Assembly: GCA_036555705.1 (NCBI GenBank)
Contig: DATBKT010000269.1
Location: 1 to 13,746 of the forward strand
DNA length: 13,746 bases
Origin: JARBAU01 sp029237525
Lineage (GTDB): Archaea; Thermoproteota; Nitrososphaeria; Nitrososphaerales; Nitrososphaeraceae
Direction: 5' to 3'
The notes beneath the pieces were generated by a model. That model was not told the DNA's origin, did not search any database, and saw only the letters and a program-made list of their open reading frames with translations. Positions 6,861 through 13,718 of this stretch are shown here, piece by piece; within the stretch, counting starts at the first letter, position 1, and each line of letters starts with the position of its first letter. The position numbers were made by a program, and so were the translations under genes.

Positions 6861-7745
6861 TTAGATTCGGTAATTTGATATCAGTAGTTCAGTATGTCCA
6901 TTTCTTTTTGATATGTTAGAATTTATAGCTCTCGTAGTACTGACCATTTTAATATACTTATAGTCCCGGTATAATTCCTTGATAAGTGGTGTGTTAGAAT
7001 TACTGAGAAGGATTAAACATTTTCGTTCGTCAAGCCTCTTGACTAGTTCTGCAAGGTTGCATTGATCTTTATCATTAAATCCGGTATAAGTGTAGCCTGT
7101 AAATCTAGCTGTTGCGCTCATTGGATCATACGGTGGATCTAAATAAACAAAGTCGCCTTCTTTAGCATTTTCTAATAATATACGTTTATAGTCGCTGAGT
7201 GCTATGCGAATATTGCGATCCCGAAGGACATTGCAAATGTTTCGAAGATTCCCTCGATCACATATACACGGATTTTTGTACCTACCCATTGGAACGTTGA
7301 ATCTACCATGTTTGTTAACTCTGTATAGACCGTTATAGCATGTTTTATTAAGAGTGATAAATTTCGCTGCCCATTCAGCTTTATTGGACGGCGGAGTAGT
7401 ACTATCTCGCAAATCATAATAAAATCTTGCAGGAGATATCTTATAACTTCGTTCGTACGTGGTTAAAATTTCGATAAGCCTTTCTACATTTGATCTTGCA
7501 ACTTTATATGCATTGACTAGTTCTTCATTTAAGTCAGATAGAAATGCACCCGCATGAATTCTATTTTTGTTAACCAGGTGCAAAAATACTGCGCCTCCAC
7601 CCAGAAAGGGTTCAAAGTATCTGTCAAAATAATCTGGGATCATTTCGTCTATTACAGAAAGCAATTGCGATTTCCCACCAGCCCATTTTACAAATGGATA
7701 TGGTCTGTCGAATTTCAAAGGGAGGATCTCGATTGATTGATTCAA
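6861..7745 (-). CDS. Dam-like D12-class DNA N6-adenine methyltransferase (orphan)
   Basis: The 294-aa product has the D12/Dam architecture. An N-terminal FVKWAGGKSQLL (18-29) and FEPFLGGGAVF (44-54) form the SAM site. NKTCYNGLYRVNKHGRFNVP (133-152) is in the target-recognition region, and the catalytic DPPY is at 203-206. Members methylate adenine in double-stranded DNA, commonly at GATC. No restriction endonuclease gene is nearby, so it looks like an orphan enzyme, perhaps of phage or plasmid origin; its specificity cannot be read from sequence alone. The in-frame start is TTG 7745. Five codons upstream is an in-frame TGA, and the next Met lies inside the domain. ATG 7761, where a TATA-like box predicts transcription start, is one base out of frame and stops after three codons; removing one base would give a start MS.DEDLNQS. 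Confidence 0.85.
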   Translation of the reverse strand: MNQSIEILPLKFDRPYPFVKWAGGKSQLLSVIDEMIPDYFDRYFEPFLGGGAVFLHLVNKNRIHAGAFLSDLNEELVNAYKVARSNVERLIEILTTYERSYKISPARFYYDLRDSTTPPSNKAEWAAKFITLNKTCYNGLYRVNKHGRFNVPMGRYKNPCICDRGNLRNICNVLRDRNIRIALSDYKRILLENAKEGDFVYLDPPYDPMSATARFTGYTYTGFNDKDQCNLAELVKRLDERKCLILLSNSNTPLIKELYRDYKYIKMVSTTRAINSNISKRNGHTELLISNYRI

Positions 7746-7784
7746 ATCTTCATCTACTCATAATTCCACTTACCCTTTTTTTAG

Positions 7785-7791
7785 GTTTATT
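7785..7791 (-). promoter_or_regulatory. TATA-like box upstream of the methyltransferase
   Basis: The minus strand reads AATAAAC centred near 7788. A spacing of about 27 bp gives a transcription start near 7761, exactly on an ATG that is out of frame with the methyltransferase. The match to TATA consensus is only moderate. Confidence 0.35.
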
Positions 7792-7965
7792 CATTCTATA
7801 ATTCATAGCCTGAACTGAGCAATCGTTAAGCCATAAGTCGTAAAAATTTCATCAGCCCATATGGATAACAACAGTTTGTTAAGTCACCGGTTGTATATTA
7901 TCTTAATGCTTATTTACTCCAAATAACATGATCTATTATGAGCAAAAGGCGTAATAATTAAAGTT

Positions 7966-8937
7966 ATGGTGGATATTCTTTTTGGACGAGGTATAACTGA
8001 AATCATTCGAGAATCGCCCTATTATATTAGTACAATCAAAAAAATATGTTTAATAAAAATATTTAAGGCTAGACGGCCAATTTACGGTTCTGTAGATGTT
8101 AATAACGTCTGTAATTTGCATTGTAGTCATTGCTATTGGTGGTTGAATAGAAAAAATGACTCTGGAGATTTAAGCGCTCAGGACTGGAAAATAATAATTG
8201 CTAATACATTCAAAAAACAAAAAATATTTGTAGTGACTCTGGTGGGAGGAGAACCAACGATGAGACCAGATATTATAGAAGCATTCTGCGAGGAGATGCC
8301 AAAAAGAGTGTGTGTCGTGACAAATGGAACATTCCCTCTTAGAAGATTTGAAAAATTATATTTTTATTGGGTTTCTTTAGATGGTACTGAGGAGATTCAT
8401 GATAAAATTAGGGGAAAAGGCTCATATTCAGCAACTAAGCAAAATATATTAGAATATATTTCATCTGGCGAGGAGCGAAATGGTAAACCACTGTGGAAAG
8501 ATATTTGGATTACTATGACGATTAATTCCAAAAACTATTCCACTATTGAAGATTTGACAGATGAGTGGAAGGGTAAGGTGAATAAAATCGGTTTCCAATT
8601 CCATACACCCTTTATAAAGGGAGACCCATTGTGGTTAGAGTTTGGGGATACTCGAAATCAAGTTGTTGATAAACTGATTAATTTGAAATACAAATATCCA
8701 ACATTCGTCATAAATAGCAAGAAACAGCTAACTCTTATGAAAGGGAATTGGGGAGGAAGTGGCACAACACCTATACAATGCCCATCTTGGGCTATACTTT
8801 CTTTGGATCATTTGGGGCGGCTAAAACAACCATGTTGCATAGGTAGTGCCGATAATAAGGGACTGAAACCCATATGTGAGCAGTGTGGTTTAGGATGCTA
8901 TTCGATACTTGTCGCACAAGGTATAAAAGGCGTATAA
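7966..8937 (+). CDS. Radical SAM protein with SPASM-like C-terminal cysteines
   Basis: The 323-aa protein has the radical SAM motif CNLHCSHC (Cys49, Cys53, Cys56), the SAM-binding GGEP (94-97), VTNGT (118-122), and VSLDGTEEIHDKIRGKGSY (136-154), typical of SPASM-type enzymes. The C-terminal part carries six more cysteines (272, 290, 291, 304, 307, 311), including CPSW, PCC and CEQCGLGC, fitting an auxiliary Fe-S cluster. Such enzymes make a 5'-deoxyadenosyl radical to modify peptides, cofactors, tRNA or lipids. Residues 1-40 are basic and partly amphipathic. No precursor peptide or partner gene is adjacent, so the substrate is unknown. The ATG is supported by a TATA-like CTATTATGA near 7936, giving a leaderless mRNA. 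The gene diverges from the methyltransferase. Confidence 0.85.
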   Translation: MVDILFGRGITEIIRESPYYISTIKKICLIKIFKARRPIYGSVDVNNVCNLHCSHCYWWLNRKNDSGDLSAQDWKIIIANTFKKQKIFVVTLVGGEPTMRPDIIEAFCEEMPKRVCVVTNGTFPLRRFEKLYFYWVSLDGTEEIHDKIRGKGSYSATKQNILEYISSGEERNGKPLWKDIWITMTINSKNYSTIEDLTDEWKGKVNKIGFQFHTPFIKGDPLWLEFGDTRNQVVDKLINLKYKYPTFVINSKKQLTLMKGNWGGSGTTPIQCPSWAILSLDHLGRLKQPCCIGSADNKGLKPICEQCGLGCYSILVAQGIKGV

Positions 8938-9317
8938 CAACTCACTTCAGACCTTCAACCTGAAAATATAGTATTTCATGAATTAGCTGATTCACAATTA
9001 TCTCTCCTCTGATGGAAACCTATCATTCTAATCTGTCATACCTAATTGTTACCTTCGATAAATACACCCTAGAAGCTAATTCGAAGCGACTGGATCATAT
9101 TTTTGAATTGGCAGTCTACGATAGTTTAAAACGATAAAATGCAGGTTCACATGAAAACCACGTTGTTTATCGAACAGAAAAGGGCTGGTACATGTATTCT
9201 TTGGGGGCTATGACCTTCCAGTCGCTGGTCTGAGCCTTTCAAGTATTGTCCGTGATACAGGAGGTTAACACTAGCACAGTACATAAAGGTATTATTTCAG
9301 CTGGGTTTAGTAACAAG
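8938..9317. other. 380-bp region after the radical SAM gene, including a degenerate small reading frame
   Basis: Positions 8938 to about 9135 show no gene. From 9138 a plus-strand frame reads NAGSHENHVVYRTEKGWYMY before frameshifting in a G-run near 9199-9203. In the shifted frame it continues YDLPVAGLSLSS. This resembles the remains of a small protein gene and matches a second copy at 9872-9929. A TATA-like GTATTATTT (9289-9297) at the end of the region suits a leaderless start of the VOC gene at 9318. Confidence 0.4.
9183..9241 (+). repeat. Copy 1 of a diverged direct repeat (GWYMYS relic)
   Basis: These 59 bp align to 9872-9929 with 49 of 57 aligned bases identical by eye, counting one 2-nt and one 1-nt gap. 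The first 17 bases (GGCTGGTACATGTATTC) are identical. Read as protein, the two copies give GWYMYSLG..YDLPVAGL and GWYMYSMGNERPIAGLEPF. The similarity is at the protein level too, so the repeat is probably coding DNA in decay. Its frame is broken in the G-run. Confidence 0.65.
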
Positions 9318-9754
9318 TTGAAGATTCGTAGAGTAGATCATGTGGGCGTAATCGTAAATTATCTCTCTGCCGCTAAAGCGTTTTTTCTTGATTTTGGACT
9401 TGAAGTGCAAGGGCAAGGAAAAGTGGAAGGAGAGTGGGTAGATCAGGTAGTTGGGTTTAATGATGTTAAAGCAGCAATTGTAATGTTGGGGGTGTCTGAC
9501 GGTCAGACCAGTATAAAGCTAGCAAAGTTTTATACACCGTCAGATGAAAGAGGTATTCAGCAATCTTTTGCAAATACCCTAGGTATTAGACATATTACAT
9601 TTGCTGTTGAAGATATTGAGGCTATTGTTTCCAAATTGAAAAAAATGGGACAGAAATCTTTAGTAAGATACAAACCTATGAAAACATGTATAAATTATGC
9701 CACGTTCGTGGTCCAGAGGGAATTATCTTAGAGTTGGCGGAGCAAATTAAATAA
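9318..9754 (+). pseudogene. VOC (glyoxalase/bleomycin-resistance fold) protein, frameshifted near the 3' end
   Basis: The first ~115 codons encode a VOC protein: RRVDHVGVIV (His8), AKAFFLDFGLEVQG, GEWVDQVVG, FYTPSDERGIQQSFANTLGIRHITFAVEDIEAI (His92). The frame then drifts and stops at 9729-9731. The next frame, from about 9677, restores the family's last strand as YENMYKLCHVRGPEGI and ILELAEQIK to TAA 9752-9754. So a net one-frame shift lies around 9668-9680. VOC enzymes bind metal through two His and two Glu; the usual Glu of the third strand (IEL) is Lys67 here (SIKLAKF), which also argues for lost activity. TTG 9318 fits the family's N-terminus and a TATA-like box at 9289-9297; TTG 9246 would add 24 unlike residues. 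Confidence 0.8.
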
Positions 9755-10252
9755 ATTAAGGGTAATTTTCTTTGTGGTCTTAACGTAGCGACTTTGAAAA
9801 GGTAGTGGATTATAATGATACTATGTGTAATAGACCTGAAGGCAACCGATTAAACGCAGTGAAAAAAGGCAGGCTGGTACATGTATTCCATGGGCAATGA
9901 ACGTCCAATTGCTGGTCTAGAGCCCTTCAGATACTTTCCCTGGTGTGCTATGAAATTATCAAAGCCAAAGGAATGAGTCTATTGCGTAGCTAGTGGTCCC
10001 TTTCTTCTTTGAATGGATTTACCTACTATTGACGTTGCAGTTAGTCATTCCAGTCTATGTTCTCACTACGACATAACCAACAGACACTATCCTCAGAAAA
10101 GACTAGGTTATGTATTGGACAGCACTCATACCTCGTTTCTACTGCCATTCTATCTGGATTCCCTCATTATGAGTGACGTGTCTGGTGAACTGGTTAGATT
10201 TCATGTTAACTTGTAATCCATATCAAATCCATATAATGACCACTAGACACAA
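9755..10252. other. 498-bp region with repeat relic and no supported intact gene
   Basis: It contains the second copy of the GWYMYS repeat (9872-9929), whose frame runs from 9863 to TGA 9974-9976. A 67-codon frame follows (ATG 10013 to TAA 10214-10216), with no recognisable motif, no TATA box at the expected distance and an unusual composition (many Ser, His, Tyr). It is probably chance or decayed coding DNA. Nothing else is evident. Confidence 0.4.
9872..9929 (+). repeat. Copy 2 of the diverged direct repeat (GWYMYS relic)
   Basis: This 58-bp copy lies 689 bp downstream of copy 1, on the same strand, so that the two bracket the broken VOC gene. Its frame (KKAGWYMYSMGNERPIAGL, then EPFRYFPWCAMKLSKPKE) is open to TGA 9974, but its 5' side is closed by a TGA at 9860, so no complete gene remains. 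Weak similarity may continue upstream of both copies. Confidence 0.65.
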
Positions 10253-10483
10253 ATGCTAATTTATCCTAATCCGCGATATTTGTCCAAAGTAGTTGTTACA
10301 GTAGCATTCTTGAATGTGTTCATTAATTCCCTCGTAAAAGCTACAAGACCTGGCTATACTATAAGCGTATTCATACCTAAGACTGAGGAAGTTAACATTA
10401 GTGCAGGATACGAGCGCTGCTCCTATTGTAAAAGGTATTATTCGAGCAAGGAGTTAGTTAGAGAGAGGAATGACAAGGACTAG
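10253..10483 (+). CDS. Doubtful small ORF with a C-terminal CxxC, overlapping the PsbP-like gene
   Basis: The frame encodes 76 aa from ATG 10253: a hydrophobic middle (VVVTVAFLNVFINSLV) and the tail ERCSYCKRYYSSKELVRERN. The tail resembles the first half of a C2H2 finger, but the His pair is missing because the frame ends. It overlaps the start of the next gene by 14 bp, and that gene's TATA-like box lies inside it (10437-10443). No promoter was seen at the right distance from its own ATG. It may be a truncated zinc-finger relic or chance. Confidence 0.3.
   Translation: MLIYPNPRYLSKVVVTVAFLNVFINSLVKATRPGYTISVFIPKTEEVNISAGYERCSYCKRYYSSKELVRERNDKD
10437..10443 (+). promoter_or_regulatory. TATA-like box of the PsbP-like gene
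   Basis: TATTATT, preceded by AAAAGG, is centred near 10440 and predicts a transcription start about 10467, three bases before ATG 10470. The similar AAAGGTATTATTTC (about 9285-9298) precedes the VOC gene at the same spacing. Confidence 0.45.
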
Positions 10484-11051
10484 TATAGTTATTGATGCAG
10501 CCGCCGCAAGTGCTGTAATAATCGTCTTATCACTTGTTGTTGCTGGATATGGAACCGTACTAGGCTGGACTGCAACCAATAATAACTTCACAACATTCGA
10601 GAATTCAAAGTTTGGATTAAAAATCCAATCCCCAGTAAAATGGGCTAAAGAAATAACAGATGACCCAGATTTAGGTCAAGACGTAACATTTCTCGTACCT
10701 GGAAGTCCGATAAAATTTGCTGAAAAAGTTAGTATAATGGTTAATGCTAATCAGACAGGACCATTGAATGAGATAGTCCGTAATATGATTAGTTTCAACA
10801 ATAATGAAAATAATGCTCTTCGAAACTATAAAGTAATAGAATCAGTTCCGACTACACTAAACGGTCTTAATGCACACAAATTAGTAACTACATACACAGA
10901 CCCAAAATTTAAGGTCGTAAACAGTATGCAAGTCATCGCGTTAAAAGGAGACAAACTATATGAAATCCTTTATACTTCTGACCCTGCTAAGTATCACACC
11001 CTATTACCAATTGTACAACAAATGATTGAATCATTCCAATTTATAGGTTAA
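10470..11051 (+). CDS. PsbP-like exported or membrane-anchored protein
   Basis: The 193-aa protein begins with one hydrophobic segment (about 9-33, AAASAVIIVLSLVVAGYG) acting as signal or anchor. A PsbP/MOG1-like domain follows (about 41-193): FTTFENSKFGLKIQSPVKW at the start, a middle strand VTFLVPGS, TTLNGLNAHKLVTTYTD, and the closing helix LLPIVQQMIESFQFIG. In archaea such domains are not photosynthetic; they occur in many thaumarchaeal extracytoplasmic proteins of unknown role and may bind ligands or assist folding. Length and order are normal for the group. The ATG is backed by a TATA-like box 30 bp upstream. It stands alone; downstream is decayed DNA. Confidence 0.75.
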   Translation: MTRTSIVIDAAAASAVIIVLSLVVAGYGTVLGWTATNNNFTTFENSKFGLKIQSPVKWAKEITDDPDLGQDVTFLVPGSPIKFAEKVSIMVNANQTGPLNEIVRNMISFNNNENNALRNYKVIESVPTTLNGLNAHKLVTTYTDPKFKVVNSMQVIALKGDKLYEILYTSDPAKYHTLLPIVQQMIESFQFIG

Positions 11052-11210
11052 ATTGCGTTCATAAATTAATAAACCCCTTTCTGTACTGCCTTTATCAGAG
11101 TGTTACTAGCAAAGGACTAACACTTAAGCACGAAATCACTTGCGATATCGCTAATGATATTTGAATGGGGAAAGGGAGGCTATTTACACGAACGAATCAT
11201 ATTATGGTAG

Positions 11211-11267
11211 GGTGAGACAGAGGAGGTGGATAGAAGTAGAAGCGAGAAAAGCAAAAAGAAAAAGGTT
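11211..11267 (-). terminator. Polypyrimidine, T-rich tract after the minus-strand pseudogene
   Basis: About 50 of 57 bases are purine on the plus strand, so the minus strand reads a long C/T tract including CTTTTTCTTTTTGCTTTTC (near 11249-11264). It lies 54 bp past the last stop of the pseudogene. Archaeal RNA polymerase terminates on T-rich tracts, so this is a good terminator candidate for minus-strand transcription. Confidence 0.4.
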
Positions 11268-11320
11268 GGTGTTACCAAATTTGTTGTATTTTAATCAGTC
11301 CAGTCAGCTAATGTGTACAA

Positions 11321-11644
11321 CTAAACCTCCCATATTGCAGGAGCACTTGCAGTTTCATTAGTGCCTTTCCACTGTACGTTAAGTGTTCCTTTACCACCTA
11401 ACCTCATGTATTCAGGATTTCAGTAAATCTTGGCATTAGTATTAACAACAGAGCTTGTAGCAGAGATAATTTTGCGGTCGGTAAGAGTTGAATTGGCTGA
11501 ATCTGAACAGTTTATCCATTGCAAAATCAGCATCTTCGCATATGTATGTCCCCCAGGAGCAGTTATGTTTCCTCATAATGCATGCGCAGGAAGATCTTGC
11601 ATGGTTTCGGCCAAGACATTACTTGATCCATTCCCTTTGGGCAT
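11321..11644 (-). pseudogene. Unknown small protein gene with two in-frame TGA codons, promoter intact
   Basis: From ATG 11644 one minus-strand frame stays protein-like for 107 codons to TAG 11321-11323. It is interrupted only by TGA at codon 24 (11573-11575) and codon 75 (11420-11422). Segments read MPKGNGSSNVLAETMQDL, GNITAPGGHTYAKMLILQW, DRKIISATSSVVNTNAKIY and NPEYMRLGGKGTLNVQW. The Asn/Thr/Ser-rich, beta-like composition suits an extracytoplasmic protein, but I know no family, and there is no signal peptide. A TATA box (11670-11680) places the transcription start at about 11648, right at the ATG. Both TGA could come from CGA or TGG by one transition. TGG is used for Trp in the same frame. 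Recent pseudogenisation is the simplest reading. Confidence 0.55.
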
Positions 11645-11669
11645 TATCTAAGAAAAATCTGAATATTCA

Positions 11670-11680
11670 TTTATATATTC
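11670..11680 (-). promoter_or_regulatory. TATA box of the two-TGA pseudogene
   Basis: The minus strand reads GAATATATAAA, centred near 11675. The predicted start at about 11648 lies 4 nt before ATG 11644. This is among the clearest TATA boxes in the window and supports the minus strand as the original coding strand. Confidence 0.5.
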
Positions 11681-11899
11681 CATTATTTTCAACCGACATA
11701 TCATGCAAGTAGGACAGAAATTATCTGCTCTGAATATTCTATATTCTATAGGATTTAGTATAAGCATCATATTTGTCTACTTTTTCGAGTACATCGATTG
11801 TCTTCATTGTTGGGAATTTATCCAGTTAAGGCCGCGCCTACATGGATGTTAGTGCGTAGTTACAATAATTACATTTGGACTTATCCCAATTTCAATTAA

Positions 11900-12304
11900 C
11901 TAATATAGCCATTCCCAGTTTCTGGCAGAAGTATTGCCAATTCCATTTACTTCATATTCAAAAACTGCCACAATATTGTTAATAAAAGCAAAGCTTCCGC
12001 TTGAATCAGTATGATATATTACTGAGCCACGAAATCTTATTACATGTGGAGCAGTAAAGCGTCCGAGACCTTGTGCTACCCATGTTGCAATTTGACCATC
12101 TGTAGCTGTTAAAACACCTTGTCCTTGTCCATACAAAGTTCCATCTGATCTTGGAATACTCAAATAAGTTCCCAAGTCCGTAACTGCTATAGTTCTGTAT
12201 GTTCCTTCAGCAGAGAAAGTGCTTTCTATTTCAGGTCCTTCAGCATCAACTATCCTCTGCCCAATAATACGACCAACCTCTTGACCTAATTCTGCGCCTA
12301 GCAT
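11900..12304 (-). CDS. Conserved hypothetical protein (archaeal, beta-rich)
   Basis: The 134-aa product starts MLGAELGQEVGRIIGQRIVD, a short amphipathic helix. Alternating beta-strand segments follow with many Gly, Thr and aromatic residues: TYRTIAVTDLGTYLSIPRSDG, LYGQGQGVLTATDGQIATWV, VIRFRGSVIYHTDSSGSFAF and the end GNTSARNWEWLY. The repeating G-x-G and strand pattern suggests a small barrel or sandwich; I recall similar hypotheticals in soil thaumarchaea but know no function. There is no signal peptide, no membrane segment and no metal motif. The ATG is the only sensible start; a weak TATA-like ATATCTTAA lies about 30 bp upstream. The two-TGA pseudogene lies 255 bp downstream on the same strand but has its own promoter. 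Confidence 0.65.
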   Translation of the reverse strand: MLGAELGQEVGRIIGQRIVDAEGPEIESTFSAEGTYRTIAVTDLGTYLSIPRSDGTLYGQGQGVLTATDGQIATWVAQGLGRFTAPHVIRFRGSVIYHTDSSGSFAFINNIVAVFEYEVNGIGNTSARNWEWLY

Positions 12305-12680
12305 AATATATTATCATGACGTTTGATTCTTAAGATATTGTAAGCTACTCTAAGAATTTGTGATCTATAATTATAATAAATTAGAATCCTTGCTGCTACT
12401 ATTATTATTAGCATTATGCGCATATGCTATTAGTATAAACCAAAAGGTAGCAATTGAGGAGGTAAATTTCTTTCTGTGAAGAGGTGAAAGAAAAATTCCC
12501 CCTTAAGCAGTGATACTTTGTTAGAATGTTGCCCAAATATGTGCTGCATTATATTGGGAATCCTACTACTTAGGAGTAGAGTTGGAAGATGAATACACTC
12601 TAATCATCTCGTGTGTCTCTTCAGTACCTTCTAACACATGTAAACAATCTATTTTTAAATGAGTCTGTGAGATAGAGTTA
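12305..12680. other. 376-bp region between divergent genes; signal-peptide-like stub
   Basis: A plus-strand frame from TTG 12390 reads LLLLLLLALCAYAISI, then NQKVAIEEVNFFL to TGA 12477-12479. The Leu-rich stretch looks like a signal peptide cut off after about 29 residues, with a TATA-like TATAATTATAATAAA just upstream. A Shine-Dalgarno-like GAGGAGGT (12456-12463) lies inside it and is not followed by an ORF of note. It is either a relic of an exported protein or chance from TTA/CTA-rich DNA. Nothing else is evident. Confidence 0.3.
12652..12659 (+). promoter_or_regulatory. TATA-like box of the hydrolase gene
   Basis: TTTTTAAA is centred near 12656 and predicts a transcription start about 12680-12683. 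That supports a leaderless mRNA starting on TTG 12681, and lies downstream of the out-of-frame ATG at 12659. Confidence 0.45.
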
Positions 12681-13718
12681 TTGACTAGTTTGCTTGTAGC
12701 CGTTGTCTTATTGTCGTTGGTCTCACTGTCAGCAATGACATTAGTGTTGTTTGTCATAACCCCACCACATGTCCGAGCTCAACAGAATCAAACTACAATA
12801 AAGACAGAGGGATTAAATGCGAATTCACTTGACATACAAAATACACCTGCGAAAAAAGTCCATGTAGGAGATATTGATGTTGCATACAAGATGTTTGGGA
12901 GAGGCGACCCAATTTTGCTTATTCCAGGTGCTTCTGATGGTTTGAATCGCTGGAACCCAACCCTGATGAAAACTCTTTCTTCAAATCACACAGTAATTGT
13001 GTCTGATCCTCGTGGAATTGGAAATACAACATTTGGTTCCAAACCATACACTCCGTCCCAACTAGCAAACGATACAACTGGTCTGATGGATGTTCTGAAA
13101 ATACCGAAAGCTGATGTTATGGGATATTCTCTTGGATCATATATAGCCCAACAGGTTACGATGATGCATCCAGATAAGGTTAACAGTCTTGTACTTATTG
13201 CTTCATCATGTGGCGGAAGAGATCATACACCTAAACCACCTGAGTTTATAAAATTGCAATCCGACGTGGTAAACAAATCTCTGAATAATGTTTCTATTTC
13301 AGAGGAGGAGATGAAAGTCCTTGTATCTGCTTCATTGGGAGAAGGGTGGATAAGACTGCATCCTGAATCTGTTAACATTCCAGAAAACATTACTTCGCTA
13401 CAACAGCTGAAGCCTGGTTTGCCCCCTGAGGTAGCGAATAATCAGAATAACGTAGGAAAGCATTGGGAGGACAATCCAAACTGGAGTGGTACTTGTGATG
13501 AGCTTGCGAAATTGGCTAAACCCACGTTGGTCATAACTGGTACCGATGATAATCAATACCAACCGCATCTTAATTCCTTAAAGATAGTAGAAAAGATTCC
13601 AGGAGCTTGGCTTGTACAGATCAAAGATGCTGGCCATGCAGTAATGGATCAATATCCAGAAGAGATCGGTGGAATATTAAATACATTTCTATCGACAACA
13701 TCAAATCCACCTAGCTAA
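12681..13718 (+). CDS. Secreted alpha/beta-fold hydrolase
   Basis: The 345-aa protein has an N-terminal hydrophobic signal (about 4-27, LLVAVVLLSLVSLSAMTLVLFV) with a likely processing zone near VRAQQ (31-35), then a full alpha/beta hydrolase domain (about 60-338). The oxyanion region is LLIPGASDG (79-87). SDPRGIGNT (108-116) follows, then the nucleophile elbow MGYSLGS with Ser150, the acid in VITGTDDN (Asp289, possibly Asp290), and His319 in DAGHAVM. Several N-x-S/T sequons (such as NHT, NTT, NDT, NVS, NIT) agree with an exported, possibly glycosylated protein. It probably cleaves esters or a related small substrate outside the membrane; substrate unknown. TTG 12681 is chosen because an in-frame TGA lies at 12660 and a TATA-like box predicts the start there. 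The gene ends 28 bp before the window edge. Confidence 0.87.
   Translation: MTSLLVAVVLLSLVSLSAMTLVLFVITPPHVRAQQNQTTIKTEGLNANSLDIQNTPAKKVHVGDIDVAYKMFGRGDPILLIPGASDGLNRWNPTLMKTLSSNHTVIVSDPRGIGNTTFGSKPYTPSQLANDTTGLMDVLKIPKADVMGYSLGSYIAQQVTMMHPDKVNSLVLIASSCGGRDHTPKPPEFIKLQSDVVNKSLNNVSISEEEMKVLVSASLGEGWIRLHPESVNIPENITSLQQLKPGLPPEVANNQNNVGKHWEDNPNWSGTCDELAKLAKPTLVITGTDDNQYQPHLNSLKIVEKIPGAWLVQIKDAGHAVMDQYPEEIGGILNTFLSTTSNPPS

Noticed and set aside
10013..10216. 67-codon plus-strand frame after repeat copy 2
   Set aside because: No motif or promoter; lies in decayed DNA. It could be a fragment but I cannot support a gene.
11161..11361. Plus-strand frame from TTG 11161, 66 codons
   Set aside because: Composition is dictated by the purine tract (Arg, Lys, Glu runs); no motif, no TATA box at leaderless distance, and it overlaps the 3' end of the pseudogene.
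11420..11575. Reading the two TGA codons as selenocysteine or as a reassigned Trp codon
   Set aside because: No SECIS-like element was recognised, selenocysteine use is not known to me in this phylum, and other genes in the window terminate at TGA while using TGG for Trp.
11430..11712. Two overlapping plus-strand frames (11430-11651 and 11488-11712)
   Set aside because: Opposite strand to the pseudogene frame; they lack a promoter at the right distance and any recognisable motif, while the minus frame has a clear TATA box and protein-like composition.
12566..12757. Minus-strand frame across the hydrolase start
   Set aside because: Shadow of the signal-peptide region of the hydrolase; no independent support.
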